This document shows, piece after piece, positions 9,137 to 17,930 of a stretch of 64,000 nt of DNA. The notes below the pieces were generated by a model that was given only the letters and a program-made list of their open reading frames with translations, ran no database searches and had not been told where the DNA came from. The position numbers and the translations under genes are program-made. Position 1 is the stretch's first letter, and every line of letters starts with the position of its first letter. The DNA is taken from the NCBI RefSeq assembly GCF_020873915.1, contig NZ_JAHWGP010000034.1, forward strand, positions 1-64,000, given 5' to 3'. Origin of the DNA: Streptomyces sp. DH5 (lineage in GTDB: Bacteria > Actinomycetota > Actinomycetes > Streptomycetales > Streptomycetaceae).

Positions 9137-11518
9137 TCACCCCTCCGGGGCCGGCTCCTGGGTGAACGCCGCGTGGAAGCGGCGGGTGTGGTCCACCTGG
9201 CGTGCCGGGCCGGTCAGGGTGACCGTCGCCGTCAGGCGGGCGTCGGTGCAGGAGGTGGCCAGGCGGAGTTCCAGGTCCCCGGGTTCGACGATCCGGTGGC
9301 CGTCGCGGCCGGTGAAGGACGCGACGTCGGCCGGGACCGTGACGCGGACCCGGCGGGCCTCGCCGGGCGCCAGCTCCACCCGGGTGTAGCCGACGAGTCG
9401 TTGCACGGGCTGGACGACGGAGGCGACCGGGTCGTGGAGGTACAGCTGGACGACTTCGGTGCCGGCGCGGTCCCCGGTGTTGCGGACGGTGAGGGCCAGG
9501 GTGAACTCACCGTCGGTGGGGGCCTGTCCGGCGTCGACGGCGAGGCCCTCCCAGGCGAACGTCGTGTACGTCAGACCGTGGCCGAAGCCGAACGCCGGGG
9601 TGGGGTCGATGTTGGACACCTCGCTGGCCTGGCCGAGCCGGGCACCGAGGTAGGTGGTCGGCTGGGAGCCCGGTCCGCGGGGCACGCTGACCGGGAGCCG
9701 GCCGGAGGGGTTGGTGCGGCCGCTGAGCACGCCGGCGATCGCCCGGGTGCCGGCGACTCCGGGGAAGAAGGACTGCACGATCGCCGCCGACTCGGCGGTG
9801 GCCCGGCCGAGCGCGTACGGGCGGCCCGCGAGGAGGACGGTGGCCACCGGTGTGCCGGAGTCCAGCAGCGCGTCGAGCAGTTGCTGCTGGGCGCCGGGCA
9901 GGGCGAGGGACTCCGCGTCGCAGCCCTCACCGCTGGTGCCGCGGCCGAAGAGGCCGGCGCGGTCGCCGAGGACGGCGACGACGACGTCCGCTTCCCTGGC
10001 GGCGTCCACCGCCGTGCCGATGCCGGAGAGGTCTCCGTCGTCGACGCCCGTGCCGCGGGCGACCGTGATGTCCGCGTCGGGGAACTCGGCGGCCAGGGTG
10101 TCCCGCAGGGTGGGCAGGTCGATGCCGACCGGGACGTCCGGGTGCTGCACGCCCACGTGCTGCGGGAAGGAGTAGCAGCCCAGTACGGCGGTGCCCTCGG
10201 TGGCGTTGGGGCCGACCAGGGCGATGCGGCGGGGCCGGGCGAGGGGCAGGGTGCCGTCGTTGGAGAGCAGGACGACGGCCTTCTCGGCGATCTCCAGGGC
10301 CAGTTCGCGGTTCTCGGGCCGGTCCAGGTCGATCGTGCCGCGCAGGGCGTCGGGGTCGTCCAGGTCGGAGCCGTCGAGGGCGGGCGGTACGGGGTTCCAG
10401 TCCGGGTCGAGCAGGCCCAGCATCGCCTTCTGGGTGAGGACGCGGCGCAGGGCGCGGTCGATCAGCGCCTCCGGGATCCGGCCGTCGGTGACGGCCTCGG
10501 CGAGCGGCGCGCCGAACGTCTTGACGGTGGGCAGTTCGATGTCGACGCCCGCCTGCAGGGCGGCGCCCGCGGCCTCGGCCCAGTCGCCCGCGATGCCGTG
10601 CAGGATCTTGAGGAAGGCGATGCCGAAGTAGTCGGCGACGACGGTGCCGTCGAAGCCCCAGGTGTCGCGGAGGAGCCCCGTGAGCAGGCTCTCGTCGGCG
10701 GCGGCGGGGACGCCGTCGGTGTCCGTGTAGGAGTGCATGACCGAGCGGGCGCCGCCTTCGCGGATCGCCATCTCGAAGGGCGGCAGCAGGACGTCGGCGC
10801 GTTCGCGGGGGCCCATGGGCGAGGGGGCGAGGTTGCGTCCGGCGCGGGAGGCCGAGTAGCCGACGAAGTGCTTGAGGGTGGCGACGATCCCGGCGGACTC
10901 CAGGCCCTGGACGTAGGCGGTGCCGATGGTGCCGACGAGGTACGGGTCCTCGCCGATGGTCTCCTCCACGCGTCCCCAGCGGGCGTCGCGGACCACGTCG
11001 AGGACGGGTGCGAGCCCTTGGTGGACGCCGACGCAGCGCATGTCGCGGCCGATGGCGGCGGCCATGCGGCGCACCACGTCCGGGTCGAAGGTGGCGCCCC
11101 AGGACAGCGGGACGGGGTAGGCGGTGGCGCCCCAGGCGGCGAAGCCGGCCAGGCACTCCTCGTGCGCGACGGCGGGGATGCCGAAGCGGTTGGCGGCGGT
11201 GATGCGGTTCTGGGTGCGCAGCAGGGACAGCGCGCCGAGCGCCGGGTCGACGGGGGCGGTGCCGAAGGGGCGGGTCAGCTGGCCCAGACCGTGGGGCAGG
11301 AGGGCGTCGAGGTCGACGGCCTCCTCCATGTCGTGCTGGTGCGGGGCGACTTCGCCGCCGTTGGCGGACGCGCCGACCCACACGCCGTACAGCTGGGCGA
11401 TCTTCTCGTCCAGGGTCATCGCGCCGATGAGCGCGTCGACGCGGGCGGCGACGGGGCGGTCGGGGTCGTTCCAGAGGGGGGCTTCGGGGGTGGTCTCTAC
11501 GGCCACGTTGGCGGTCAC
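9137..11518 (-). CDS. bxlA: Intracellular glycoside hydrolase family 3 beta-xylosidase/beta-glucosidase
   Basis: A 793-residue GH3 enzyme without signal peptide, so it acts on sugars after import. The GH3 landmarks are in order: DARWGR and LKHFVGYS in the N-terminal barrel, the nucleophile aspartate in VVADYFG, then the (alpha/beta)6 sandwich and a C-terminal fibronectin-III-like domain ending in the -EPG.LELR- region. GTG at 11518 overlaps the permease stop as GTGA and has GGAGG just upstream. It is the last gene of a binding protein-permease-permease-hydrolase operon, the order of the Streptomyces bxlEFGA xylo-oligosaccharide loci. Location near xlnB/axeA and the shared operator motif favour beta-xylosidase over beta-glucosidase; the exact substrate is inferred. 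Confidence 0.8.
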   Translation of the reverse strand: MTANVAVETTPEAPLWNDPDRPVAARVDALIGAMTLDEKIAQLYGVWVGASANGGEVAPHQHDMEEAVDLDALLPHGLGQLTRPFGTAPVDPALGALSLLRTQNRITAANRFGIPAVAHEECLAGFAAWGATAYPVPLSWGATFDPDVVRRMAAAIGRDMRCVGVHQGLAPVLDVVRDARWGRVEETIGEDPYLVGTIGTAYVQGLESAGIVATLKHFVGYSASRAGRNLAPSPMGPRERADVLLPPFEMAIREGGARSVMHSYTDTDGVPAAADESLLTGLLRDTWGFDGTVVADYFGIAFLKILHGIAGDWAEAAGAALQAGVDIELPTVKTFGAPLAEAVTDGRIPEALIDRALRRVLTQKAMLGLLDPDWNPVPPALDGSDLDDPDALRGTIDLDRPENRELALEIAEKAVVLLSNDGTLPLARPRRIALVGPNATEGTAVLGCYSFPQHVGVQHPDVPVGIDLPTLRDTLAAEFPDADITVARGTGVDDGDLSGIGTAVDAAREADVVVAVLGDRAGLFGRGTSGEGCDAESLALPGAQQQLLDALLDSGTPVATVLLAGRPYALGRATAESAAIVQSFFPGVAGTRAIAGVLSGRTNPSGRLPVSVPRGPGSQPTTYLGARLGQASEVSNIDPTPAFGFGHGLTYTTFAWEGLAVDAGQAPTDGEFTLALTVRNTGDRAGTEVVQLYLHDPVASVVQPVQRLVGYTRVELAPGEARRVRVTVPADVASFTGRDGHRIVEPGDLELRLATSCTDARLTATVTLTGPARQVDHTRRFHAAFTQEPAPEG

Positions 11519-12333
11519 TTTCCTCCGACACCCATCAGACCCTGGACCAGGGCGCGACGGGCGAACAGGTAGACGAGCAGGATGGGCACCATGGACAGGA
11601 CCACGGCTCCCAGCAGACCGGGGATGTCGATGCCGTGTTCGGTCTGGAAGTTGTACAGGCCCAGGGTGACGACCTTGCTGGAGTCGGACTGGGTCAGGAC
11701 GAGGGGGAACAGGAAGCCGTTCCATGCCTGGAGCGCGGAGAAGACCACGATCGTGGACAGTCCGCCCCGCGACAGCGGCAGCACGAGCTGGAAGAACATG
11801 CGCCGCGGGCTGGCGCCGTCCATGGCCATGGCCTCGTACAGCTCCGGGGAGATGTCACGCATCGCGCCGCTGAGGATCAGCGCCGACATGGGCAGGCAGA
11901 ACGCGGCCGTGGGCAGGATGACGCCCAGCAGGTTGTCGTACAGCCCGGCCTCGCTGATCAGGTAGAACATCGGGACGATGACGGCCTGGGCGGGGATGGC
12001 GAGGCCGAGCAGGAACAGCCGGAAGATCGCCGACGTGGTCCGGCCGCGGCTGCGCACGATCGCGTAGGCGAGCGGCGGGACCAGCAGCAGCACGATGCCG
12101 ATCACGCAGGCGGTGACGACGAGCGTGTTGAGGAAGTACTGGCCGAAGCCGGAGTCGAAGGCGCCGGTGTAGTTGTCCAGGGTGAAGCTGTCCGGGATGG
12201 AGACCGGGCCGTTCTCGGCGTAGTCCTGGCGGGTGCGCAGGGTGGCGGCGAGCAGCACGTACAGCGGCAGGCCGACGACGAAGAGCCAGAGGAGCGAGCC
12301 CGCGCCGGCCACGTAGTTCGGTCGGCGCCTCAT
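11515..12333 (-). CDS. bxlG: Sugar ABC transporter permease, MalG-type
   Basis: A 272-residue integral membrane protein with about six hydrophobic segments. The cytoplasmic EAA loop is visible as ELYEAMAMDGASPRRMFF, the docking site for the ATPase. It is the second permease of the operon and overlaps both neighbours by four bases (ATGA and GTGA). No ATPase is encoded here, which is normal for Streptomyces sugar importers of this class because the shared ATPase MsiK serves several of them. Likely cargo is xylobiose or related oligosaccharides, inferred from context. Confidence 0.8.
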   Translation of the reverse strand: MRRRPNYVAGAGSLLWLFVVGLPLYVLLAATLRTRQDYAENGPVSIPDSFTLDNYTGAFDSGFGQYFLNTLVVTACVIGIVLLLVPPLAYAIVRSRGRTTSAIFRLFLLGLAIPAQAVIVPMFYLISEAGLYDNLLGVILPTAAFCLPMSALILSGAMRDISPELYEAMAMDGASPRRMFFQLVLPLSRGGLSTIVVFSALQAWNGFLFPLVLTQSDSSKVVTLGLYNFQTEHGIDIPGLLGAVVLSMVPILLVYLFARRALVQGLMGVGGK

Positions 12334-13247
12334 GACACACCCTCCATGGAGCTGCGCATCTTGTCGTACCCGGAGACCCGGACGACGATCAGCGAGATGA
12401 TCGTGGCCGCGACGACCAGGACCAGGGCGATGGCGGAGCCGGTGCCGTAGTCGAAGCTCTTGAAAGCCTTGTCGTACATGTAGTAGGCGCTGATGGTGGT
12501 GTCGGTGCCGGGGCCGCCCTGGGTCAGGATGAGGACCGTCTCGAACGTGGTCAGGCCGCCGACGATCATCAGGATCATCGAGGTGATCATCGCGTTGCGC
12601 AGCTGCGGCAGGGTGATGTGGAAGAACTGCCGGTAGCGGCCCGCGCCGTCGATCTCCGCGGCCTGGTAGAGCACGTTCGGGATCGCGCGGGCGGCGCCCT
12701 GGTAGATCAGGGTGTGGAACGGGGTGAACTGCCAGGTGCTGACGAACGCCAGCACGCCGATGGCGGTGGCCTGTTCACCGAACAGGTTGCCGTCGCCGAA
12801 CAGCCAGGTGGCGTCGGCCGGGATGCCGAAGTTCGGGTCGAGCAGCGCCCGCCACAGCACGGAGACGGCCGTCGCGGACAGCAGCAGCGGGATGAAGTAG
12901 ATGACGGACAGCACGGCCCGGTTGCGCTGGTGGCCGGCGGCCCAGACACCCAGCACGATGCTCAGCGGCGTCTGGACGACCACGCCGAGCACGGTCAGCA
13001 GCAGGGTCAGCCAGATGCTCTTGACCATCACCGGGTCGTCCATCAGGCGCGACCAGTTGTCCATGCCGACGAACTGGGGCGAGCTGAGCCCGTCCCAGCT
13101 CATGAAGGACAGCACCGCGACCATGATGAGCGGGGTGATGGCGAAGAGGGCGAAGAACACCGCGGCGGGCAGGGCCCAGGCGAAGCCGGGGCGGCCCACC
13201 TGCGTTGCGGAGGGGGCGGGCGGCGCGCTCGTGGTCTTTGTGGTCAT
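12330..13247 (-). CDS. bxlF: Sugar ABC transporter permease, MalF-type
   Basis: A 305-residue membrane protein with about six transmembrane segments after a short cytoplasmic N-terminus rich in T, A and P. The EAA-type loop reads YQAAEIDGAGRYRQFF. The stop overlaps the next permease as ATGA. Ten bases separate its start from the binding-protein stop upstream, so the three genes are one transcript. Confidence 0.8.
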   Translation of the reverse strand: MTTKTTSAPPAPSATQVGRPGFAWALPAAVFFALFAITPLIMVAVLSFMSWDGLSSPQFVGMDNWSRLMDDPVMVKSIWLTLLLTVLGVVVQTPLSIVLGVWAAGHQRNRAVLSVIYFIPLLLSATAVSVLWRALLDPNFGIPADATWLFGDGNLFGEQATAIGVLAFVSTWQFTPFHTLIYQGAARAIPNVLYQAAEIDGAGRYRQFFHITLPQLRNAMITSMILMIVGGLTTFETVLILTQGGPGTDTTISAYYMYDKAFKSFDYGTGSAIALVLVVAATIISLIVVRVSGYDKMRSSMEGVS

Positions 13248-13257
13248 GAGCCGTTCG

Positions 13258-14559
13258 TCACTCGGTGGGGAGGGCCTGCATGGCCTTGGTGAAGCCGTCC
13301 GCGTCGAGCTGTCCGTTGAAGAACTGCTGGATGGCCTTGTGCAAGTCCGAGCTGGCCTTCTGCGGGTACGCCTGGTCCCAGGAGAGCTGGAACGACGGGG
13401 CGTCGGAGACCAGGTCGTACTGGAAGCGGGCGTACTCGGGGTTGCTGGCGGTCTCGATGAACTTGTCGGTGTTGGTGGTGGTCGGCAGGTTGCCTATCTC
13501 CAGCTGCGCCTTGACGAAGTCGTCGGAGTACATGAGCTTCAGGAACTCGGCGACGGCCTCGGGGTGCTTGGTCTTCTTCATCACCGAGTAGTAGTTGTTG
13601 GTGTTGCCGGCGACGTTGGCCGGGTCGCCCTTGCCGCCCTCGACCGCCGGGAAGGTGGTGTAGCCGAGGCCCTTCTCGGCGAAGTCCTTGTGGTCCGTCA
13701 GCTGCTGGGAGTAGTACCAGGAGCCCATCAGCTCGAAGCCGGCCTTGCCCGAGGCCAGCAGCTGGACCGAGCCGCCGTTGGTGTACTTGACGGAGTCGTA
13801 GTTCTTTCCGAAGGCGCCGGCGTCGACGAGCTCCCTGATCATCTTCAGGGCCTTCTGGGCGTCCGGGCTCTCCCAGGCGCTCTTGTCGCCCTTGAGGGCC
13901 TTCTGGAGCAGCTCCGGTCCGGCGATGCGGTCGAAGAGGTACTGGAACCACATCTGCGTGGGCCAGATGTCGCCGCCGCCGAGCGCGATCGGCGTGACGC
14001 CCTCGTCCTTGAGCTTCTTGACCGCGTCGAGCAGTTCGTCCCAGGTCTTCGGCGGCTCGACGCCCGCGTCGGCGAGGACCTTCTTGTTGTGGAAGAGCAG
14101 GACCGGCTGGGTGCCGCGCATCGGGACGCCGTACGGCTTGCCGTCGACGACGGCGTTGTTGAAGACGGACGGCAGGAACTTGTTCTCCAGGTCCGGGTTC
14201 TTCGCGATGAAGTCGTCCAGCGGCATCAGCAGGTCGGCCTTGACGAAGGGCCTGATGCTGCCGCCGCCCCAGTTGAAGAAGACGTCCGGCGCCTGCGGGG
14301 TGCTGATGATCGTCTGCAGCTTCTTCTGGTAGTCCGCACCGGGGATGGTGTCGAGGACGACCTTGACGTCGGACGTCTTGTTGAAGGTGTCGACGAGCCG
14401 CTTCTCGACCTTGTTGGTGGCGTCCCCGTAGACCAGGACATGGATCTTGCCGTCGTCCGCCGACGCCCCGCCGTCGCCACCGCAGGCCGAGAGGGTCAGG
14501 GCCAGGGCGAGCGTCGCACCGCAGGCGACCAGTCTGGGCAAGCGCGCACGTGTCTTCAT
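13258..14559 (-). CDS. bxlE: Sugar-binding lipoprotein of the ABC importer (SBP type 1)
   Basis: A 433-residue extracellular solute-binding protein. The N-terminus has basic residues, a hydrophobic stretch and a lipobox LSAC with the modified cysteine at residue 26, so it is membrane-anchored outside. The body follows the family 1 sugar-binder pattern, including a region around TWDELLDAVKKLKDEGVTPI. ATG at 14559 is the first codon that gives a proper signal peptide. It is the first gene of the importer operon and lies opposite the LacI-type regulator; the operator sequence 14571-14581 is directly upstream. Confidence 0.83.
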   Translation of the reverse strand: MKTRARLPRLVACGATLALALTLSACGGDGGASADDGKIHVLVYGDATNKVEKRLVDTFNKTSDVKVVLDTIPGADYQKKLQTIISTPQAPDVFFNWGGGSIRPFVKADLLMPLDDFIAKNPDLENKFLPSVFNNAVVDGKPYGVPMRGTQPVLLFHNKKVLADAGVEPPKTWDELLDAVKKLKDEGVTPIALGGGDIWPTQMWFQYLFDRIAGPELLQKALKGDKSAWESPDAQKALKMIRELVDAGAFGKNYDSVKYTNGGSVQLLASGKAGFELMGSWYYSQQLTDHKDFAEKGLGYTTFPAVEGGKGDPANVAGNTNNYYSVMKKTKHPEAVAEFLKLMYSDDFVKAQLEIGNLPTTTNTDKFIETASNPEYARFQYDLVSDAPSFQLSWDQAYPQKASSDLHKAIQQFFNGQLDADGFTKAMQALPTE

Positions 14560-14570
14560 CGTTCGCCTTT

Positions 14571-14635
14571 CGAAAGTTTCGGCGTCATCGCCGAAAGTCC
14601 ATGCCGTGGGACAGTAGGTCAGACGGGTCTTTCGG
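14571..14635. promoter_or_regulatory. CGAAA/TTTCG operator cluster between binding protein and LacI regulator
   Basis: CGAAAGTTTCG at 14571-14581 is an 11-bp palindrome twelve bases upstream of the binding-protein start. A second dyad has half-sites CCGAAAG (14591-14597) and CTTTCGG (14629-14635). Such GAAA/TTTC dyads are known in Streptomyces xylan-regulated promoters. The position fits repression by the divergent LacI-type protein. Binding itself is inferred. Confidence 0.65.
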
Positions 14636-14697
14636 TCAACGGTCGGGTCGGCACTCGCCCAAACCGTTATCCGAGCGCTGTGCCGTATCCTGCGCCT

Positions 14698-15720
14698 ATG
14701 CACGATGACCACGAGGCGAGCGGCAGAGTCACCCTGGCCAGGGTGGCGAAAGAAGCCGGCGTTTCGATGCCGACAGTTTCGAAGGTCCTCAACGGCCGAT
14801 CGGATGTCTCTCGCGCGACGCGGGCCAAGGTGGAACGGCTGCTCGACTCCCACGGCTACCGCCGTCGCGCCCAGCCGTCGTCGCGCTCGCCGCTCATCGA
14901 GATCGTCTTCCACGAGCTGGAAAGCGTCTGGGCGATGGAGCTGATCCGGGGTGTGGAGAACGTCGCCAAGGAGAACCGCGCGACGGTGGTCCTCACCGAG
15001 AGCGGCACCCGGCACACCCCCGCGCCGGAGTGGCTGCCGGGCGTGCTCCAACGCCGGCCGCTGGGTGTCGTACTGGTCTTCTCCACTCTCCCCGGGGACA
15101 TCAAGGCGCAGCTCAGGGCGGCGGCCATCCCCTTCGTCGTGATCGACCCGGCGGGCGACCCCGACCCCGACGTCCCCTCGGTGGGTTCCGCGAACTGGGC
15201 CGGCGGTCTCGCCGCCACCCGCCACCTCACCGACCTCGGCCACGAGCGGGTCGCCATCATCACCGGGCCCGAGGACATGCTCTGCTCCCTGGCCCGCCTG
15301 GACGGCTACCGCTCCGCCATGGCGATGGCCGGCCTGGAGACGGACCCGCGCCTGATGCGCTTCGGCGACTTCCACGTCCAGAGCGGCTTCGAGCACGCCA
15401 TGGACCTCCTCGACGGCTCCGAGCGCCCGACCGCGGTCTTCGCCGGCAGCGACCTCCAGGCCCTCGGCGTCCTGGAGGCGGCCCGCGTCAGGGGCCTGCG
15501 CGTCCCGCAGGACCTGTCGGTGGTGGGCTACGACGACGTCCCTCTGGCCCAGTGGTCGAGCCCGCCCCTCACCACGGTCCACCAACCCCTGCGCCGCATG
15601 GCCGAGGAGGCCTCCCGCATGCTCCTCCGCCCGGACGCCCCGGGCACGGCGGCGCAGCGCATCGAGCTGGCGACGCATCTGGTGGTACGGCAGAGCACGG
15701 CGCGGTTCGAGGGGGCGTGA
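14698..15720 (+). CDS. bxlR: LacI-family repressor of the xylo-oligosaccharide locus
   Basis: A 340-residue LacI/GalR regulator. The helix-turn-helix reads VTLARVAKEAGVSMPTVSKV at about residues 11-30, with hinge helix after it, and the rest is a periplasmic-binding-like sensor domain ending in the usual SVVGYDDVPLA and LTTVHQP motifs. ATG at 14698 follows a TATCCT (14686-14691) by six bases, which could be the -10 box of a leaderless transcript; no Shine-Dalgarno is seen. Divergent from the importer operon, it most likely binds the CGAAA/TTTCG dyads and responds to xylobiose-type ligands. Confidence 0.8.
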   Translation: MHDDHEASGRVTLARVAKEAGVSMPTVSKVLNGRSDVSRATRAKVERLLDSHGYRRRAQPSSRSPLIEIVFHELESVWAMELIRGVENVAKENRATVVLTESGTRHTPAPEWLPGVLQRRPLGVVLVFSTLPGDIKAQLRAAAIPFVVIDPAGDPDPDVPSVGSANWAGGLAATRHLTDLGHERVAIITGPEDMLCSLARLDGYRSAMAMAGLETDPRLMRFGDFHVQSGFEHAMDLLDGSERPTAVFAGSDLQALGVLEAARVRGLRVPQDLSVVGYDDVPLAQWSSPPLTTVHQPLRRMAEEASRMLLRPDAPGTAAQRIELATHLVVRQSTARFEGA

Positions 15721-15728
15721 GACCGGGG

Positions 15729-15776
15729 CCGCGGCCGGCGCCTCCGCCCCGGCAGCTCAGGCCGCGCCGGCCGCGG
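15729..15776. terminator. Hairpin terminator after the LacI regulator
   Basis: Thirteen-base complementary arms (15729-15741 and 15764-15776, CCGCGGCCGGCGC) with a 22-base loop start nine bases after the regulator stop. Confidence 0.5.
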
Positions 15777-15840
15777 GCGCGGCGGCCGCCGGACTCGCGG
15801 CGCTGCCCGGACGGCCCGGTCGTGCGCTCGGAGCGCCGGC

Positions 15841-16110
15841 ACGGTCGTCCTGCGGCTCGAGGCGCTCGCGCACCCGGTGCGGCCGCGACTGCCGCGCACC
15901 CTGGCCCGCGGCCCGCACACCACCGGCGTGCCGGCCCACATCCGGAAACCGTCACCCCCGGAGGTCTCCCGTCACCTCGCCGTCCTGCGACGCGCGGGCC
16001 TGCTCACGGCCCGGCGGCACGGCCGTTACGTCCGGCACACCCTCGACCCGGCCGACCCGACGGCGCCGGGCACCGGCCTGCCGGCGGCCGTACCGCGCCG
16101 AGCGGCTCCG
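15841..16110 (+). pseudogene. Remnant of an ArsR/DUF5937-type winged-helix regulator
   Basis: One frame encodes VVLRLEALAHPVRPRL, then LARGPHTTG, then PPEVSRHLAVLRRAGLL, RHGRYVRHTLD and finally GLPAAVPR. This is the order and spacing of the C-terminal helix-turn-helix domain of DUF5937-containing ArsR-like regulators. Proline replacements at expected leucine positions, loss of any recognisable N-terminal domain and no stop at the expected place point to decay. The 5' limit is arbitrary. No other gene fits 15777-16152. Confidence 0.5.
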
Positions 16111-16152
16111 GCCCGGCAGTCGCCGGCGGTACGCGGCGGGCCGGGTCGCCCG

Positions 16153-16500
16153 TCACGGCACCTCGGGGCGTACGAGCGCCCGGGCGAAGGGCTCGCCGGT
16201 GCGGCGGGCGTGCGCCATCCGCTCGCGCACCTCTCTCAGCGTGCGGGGACGGTACCCGGGCCCGCCGCAGCAGCTCTTGTGGAAGGCGACCCCCGCGTGC
16301 AGCAGGACGGACAGCACCCTCCATGCCCGGGTGTCCCGGCGGGGCGGCGCGGCGAAGGCCGACCCCACGTGAACCAGCGGCTCCGCACAGCGCGGACAGG
16401 TCCGCCGCCCGTCCCCGCCGTGCGGCCCGTGCGACGGGTACGGCTGCTTGTACGCGGCCCGGCAGGGCAGGCAGACATAGGAGGTCTTCGAGGGAGGCAT
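16153..16500 (-). CDS. Small zinc-ribbon protein of unknown function
   Basis: A 115-residue basic protein. Two pairs of cysteines, CLPC (residues 10-13) and CPRC about 24 residues later, form a likely zinc ribbon. A further CC pair lies near residue 76 (KSCCGGPGY) before an arginine-rich tail (REVRERMAHARRTGE). ATG at 16500 has GAGGCAT-type purines just upstream only in coding direction (CCTCCC read on the plus strand). Similar short proteins are common in Streptomyces and often carry misleading names; nothing here supports an enzyme. Confidence 0.65.
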   Translation of the reverse strand: MPPSKTSYVCLPCRAAYKQPYPSHGPHGGDGRRTCPRCAEPLVHVGSAFAAPPRRDTRAWRVLSVLLHAGVAFHKSCCGGPGYRPRTLREVRERMAHARRTGEPFARALVRPEVP

Positions 16501-16674
16501 GCCGCCAGGGTAGGCAGCCGCCCCGGCCGCGTTCGACGGGTTTTCACCGTCGGACCGCGCCCGGGAAGGGACTTCCGGCCCCCAACGGGGGGAAACCCAC
16601 GGTTGATTGAGCTGATGCGACGGCAAAGAGCATGCATCTCGCGGCAGATGACTTCTGCTGCCACGCGAAGTCCC

Positions 16675-16680
16675 TACACT
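16675..16680 (+). promoter_or_regulatory. Possible -10 box (TACACT) of a leaderless promoter
   Basis: TACACT lies eight bases before the nitroreductase ATG, so transcription would begin at or next to the start codon. No ribosome site is present. A partial dyad with TCGCGGCAG and CTGCTGCCACGCGA (about 16639-16668) overlaps the place of a -35 box and might be an operator. Confidence 0.4.
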
Positions 16681-16687
16681 CGCGATC

Positions 16688-17422
16688 ATGCATACTCCCG
16701 ACACCCTGCCCGAGCCCGCCGTCGACGGCGCCGAGCCGGCCCTCTTCAGCACCATGTCCACCATGCGGGCCATGCGGCGCCTGCTGCCCGATCCGGTGTC
16801 CGACGAACTGCTGGACCGGCTGATACAGGCGGCCGTGTGGGGTCCCAGCGGCGGCAACATGCAGCGGTACGAGTACGTCGTCGTCACCGACCGGGCGGTC
16901 ATGGCGGAACTCGCGCCGCTGTGGAAGCGGTGCGTGGACGCCTACCTGGCCACGACCGGCAAGTACGCGCCCGCCGGCATGGACGAGGCGGCGTACGCAC
17001 GCATGGTCGCCGCCATCGAGTACCAGCGTGACCACTTCGCCGAGACGCCGGCGCTGATCATCCCCTGCTACCGGTTCCCGGAGCCGAGGATCGAGGAGGA
17101 GGGTCTGCGCGTCTACGCCGAAGCGCTCGGGCCGGAGGCGACGGAGCGCATGGGGCGGATCCAGGACCGCTTCTCCGCCCTCGCGGAGGGTTCCTGCGTC
17201 TACCCGGGCGTGCAGAACCTGCTGCTCGCCGCGCGGGGCCTGGGCCTGGCCGCCAACATCACCATCTGGCACCTGTTCCTGGAGAGCGAGTGGAAGGCGG
17301 CACTCGGCATCCCCGAGGACATGAACACCTTCGCGGCCATCCCGGTGGGGTGGCCGCGCGGCAGGTTCGGGCCGGTGAGCCGGCGCCCGGTGGCGGAGGT
17401 CGTGCACCGCGACCGCTGGTAG
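16688..17422 (+). CDS. Nitroreductase-family flavoprotein
   Basis: A 244-residue FMN-dependent oxidoreductase. The N-terminal arginines in MRAMRRLLPDPV and the motif WGPSGGNMQ are the FMN-binding parts of the nitroreductase fold; a second segment with QNLLLAARGLGLAANIT is the family's central helix. The C-terminus (PVGWPRGRFGPVSRRPV) is the form seen in many actinobacterial members. Substrate is unknown. It is a monocistronic gene ending at a bidirectional hairpin shared with the convergent DUF6343 gene. A remnant of a paralogue's tail lies at 8966-9037. Confidence 0.85.
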   Translation: MHTPDTLPEPAVDGAEPALFSTMSTMRAMRRLLPDPVSDELLDRLIQAAVWGPSGGNMQRYEYVVVTDRAVMAELAPLWKRCVDAYLATTGKYAPAGMDEAAYARMVAAIEYQRDHFAETPALIIPCYRFPEPRIEEEGLRVYAEALGPEATERMGRIQDRFSALAEGSCVYPGVQNLLLAARGLGLAANITIWHLFLESEWKAALGIPEDMNTFAAIPVGWPRGRFGPVSRRPVAEVVHRDRW

Positions 17423-17431
17423 GCCGCGGCG

Positions 17432-17463
17432 GCCGGGCGGGTACGGGACCGTGACCGCCCGGC
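17432..17463. terminator. Bidirectional hairpin between convergent genes
   Basis: GCCGGGCGG (17432-17440) pairs with CCGCCCGGC (17455-17463) around a 14-base loop, between the stops of the nitroreductase and DUF6343 genes. Confidence 0.6.
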
Positions 17464-17469
17464 GGCGGG

Positions 17470-17802
17470 TCAGCGGCCGGTGCCGCGTTCGCGGCGCAGG
17501 CGGCGCAGGACCACGACGAGGTCCAGGAGGGCCGTCAGGGCGAGGAATCCGCAGACCGCCGCGATGAAGATCAGGGGGCCCCGGCCGGGGCTGTCGCCCG
17601 GACCGGCGTCCGCGGCCCATACGGCGAAGAGGGCACAGCCCGCGACGAACAGCGGGAGGAAGACGCCGGCGAGCACCGCCCGCAGCCGCAGCGGGCTGCG
17701 GGCGGTGACCGGTTCGGTGCCGGAGCGGGGGAATCGGCCGGTCGTTCCGGAACGAGCACGGGAGGCCGGCCTTCCCCTCTCACCGGTACGTCCGTCACGC
17801 AT
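17470..17802 (-). CDS. DUF6343-family two-TM membrane protein
   Basis: A 110-residue protein. The motif SGTEPVTARSPLRLRAVL is the DUF6343 signature, followed by two hydrophobic segments (around LAGVFLPLFVAGCALFAVW and IFIAAVCGFLALTALLDLV) and a basic tail RRLRRERGTGR. ATG at 17802 has GAGGAGGT seven bases upstream. An extra 30-residue basic N-terminus compared with typical members could mean the true start is internal. Function unknown. Confidence 0.65.
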   Translation of the reverse strand: MRDGRTGERGRPASRARSGTTGRFPRSGTEPVTARSPLRLRAVLAGVFLPLFVAGCALFAVWAADAGPGDSPGRGPLIFIAAVCGFLALTALLDLVVVLRRLRRERGTGR

Positions 17803-17930
17803 GCCCGCACCTCCTCGGCGTTGTCGGGACGGGCCGGGTAGCCGTCCAGGAGGAGGGCAAACCGGTAGCCGGGAGGTGTTCCGGGTACCCGGCCGCCAAC
17901 GACCGCACCATGAGGAAGGGAGGCCACCTC

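Noticed and set aside
11635-13292. Plus-strand frames opposite the permeases
   Set aside because: They encode charged low-complexity sequence antisense to clear membrane proteins with EAA loops.
12901-15720. A 939-codon frame containing the LacI regulator
   Set aside because: The upstream two thirds are antisense to the permease and binding-protein genes and show no protein-like sequence; the regulator starts at 14698.
16688-17422. Assignment of the nitroreductase gene to a biosynthetic cluster
   Set aside because: No neighbouring biosynthetic genes; it stands alone with its own promoter and terminator.
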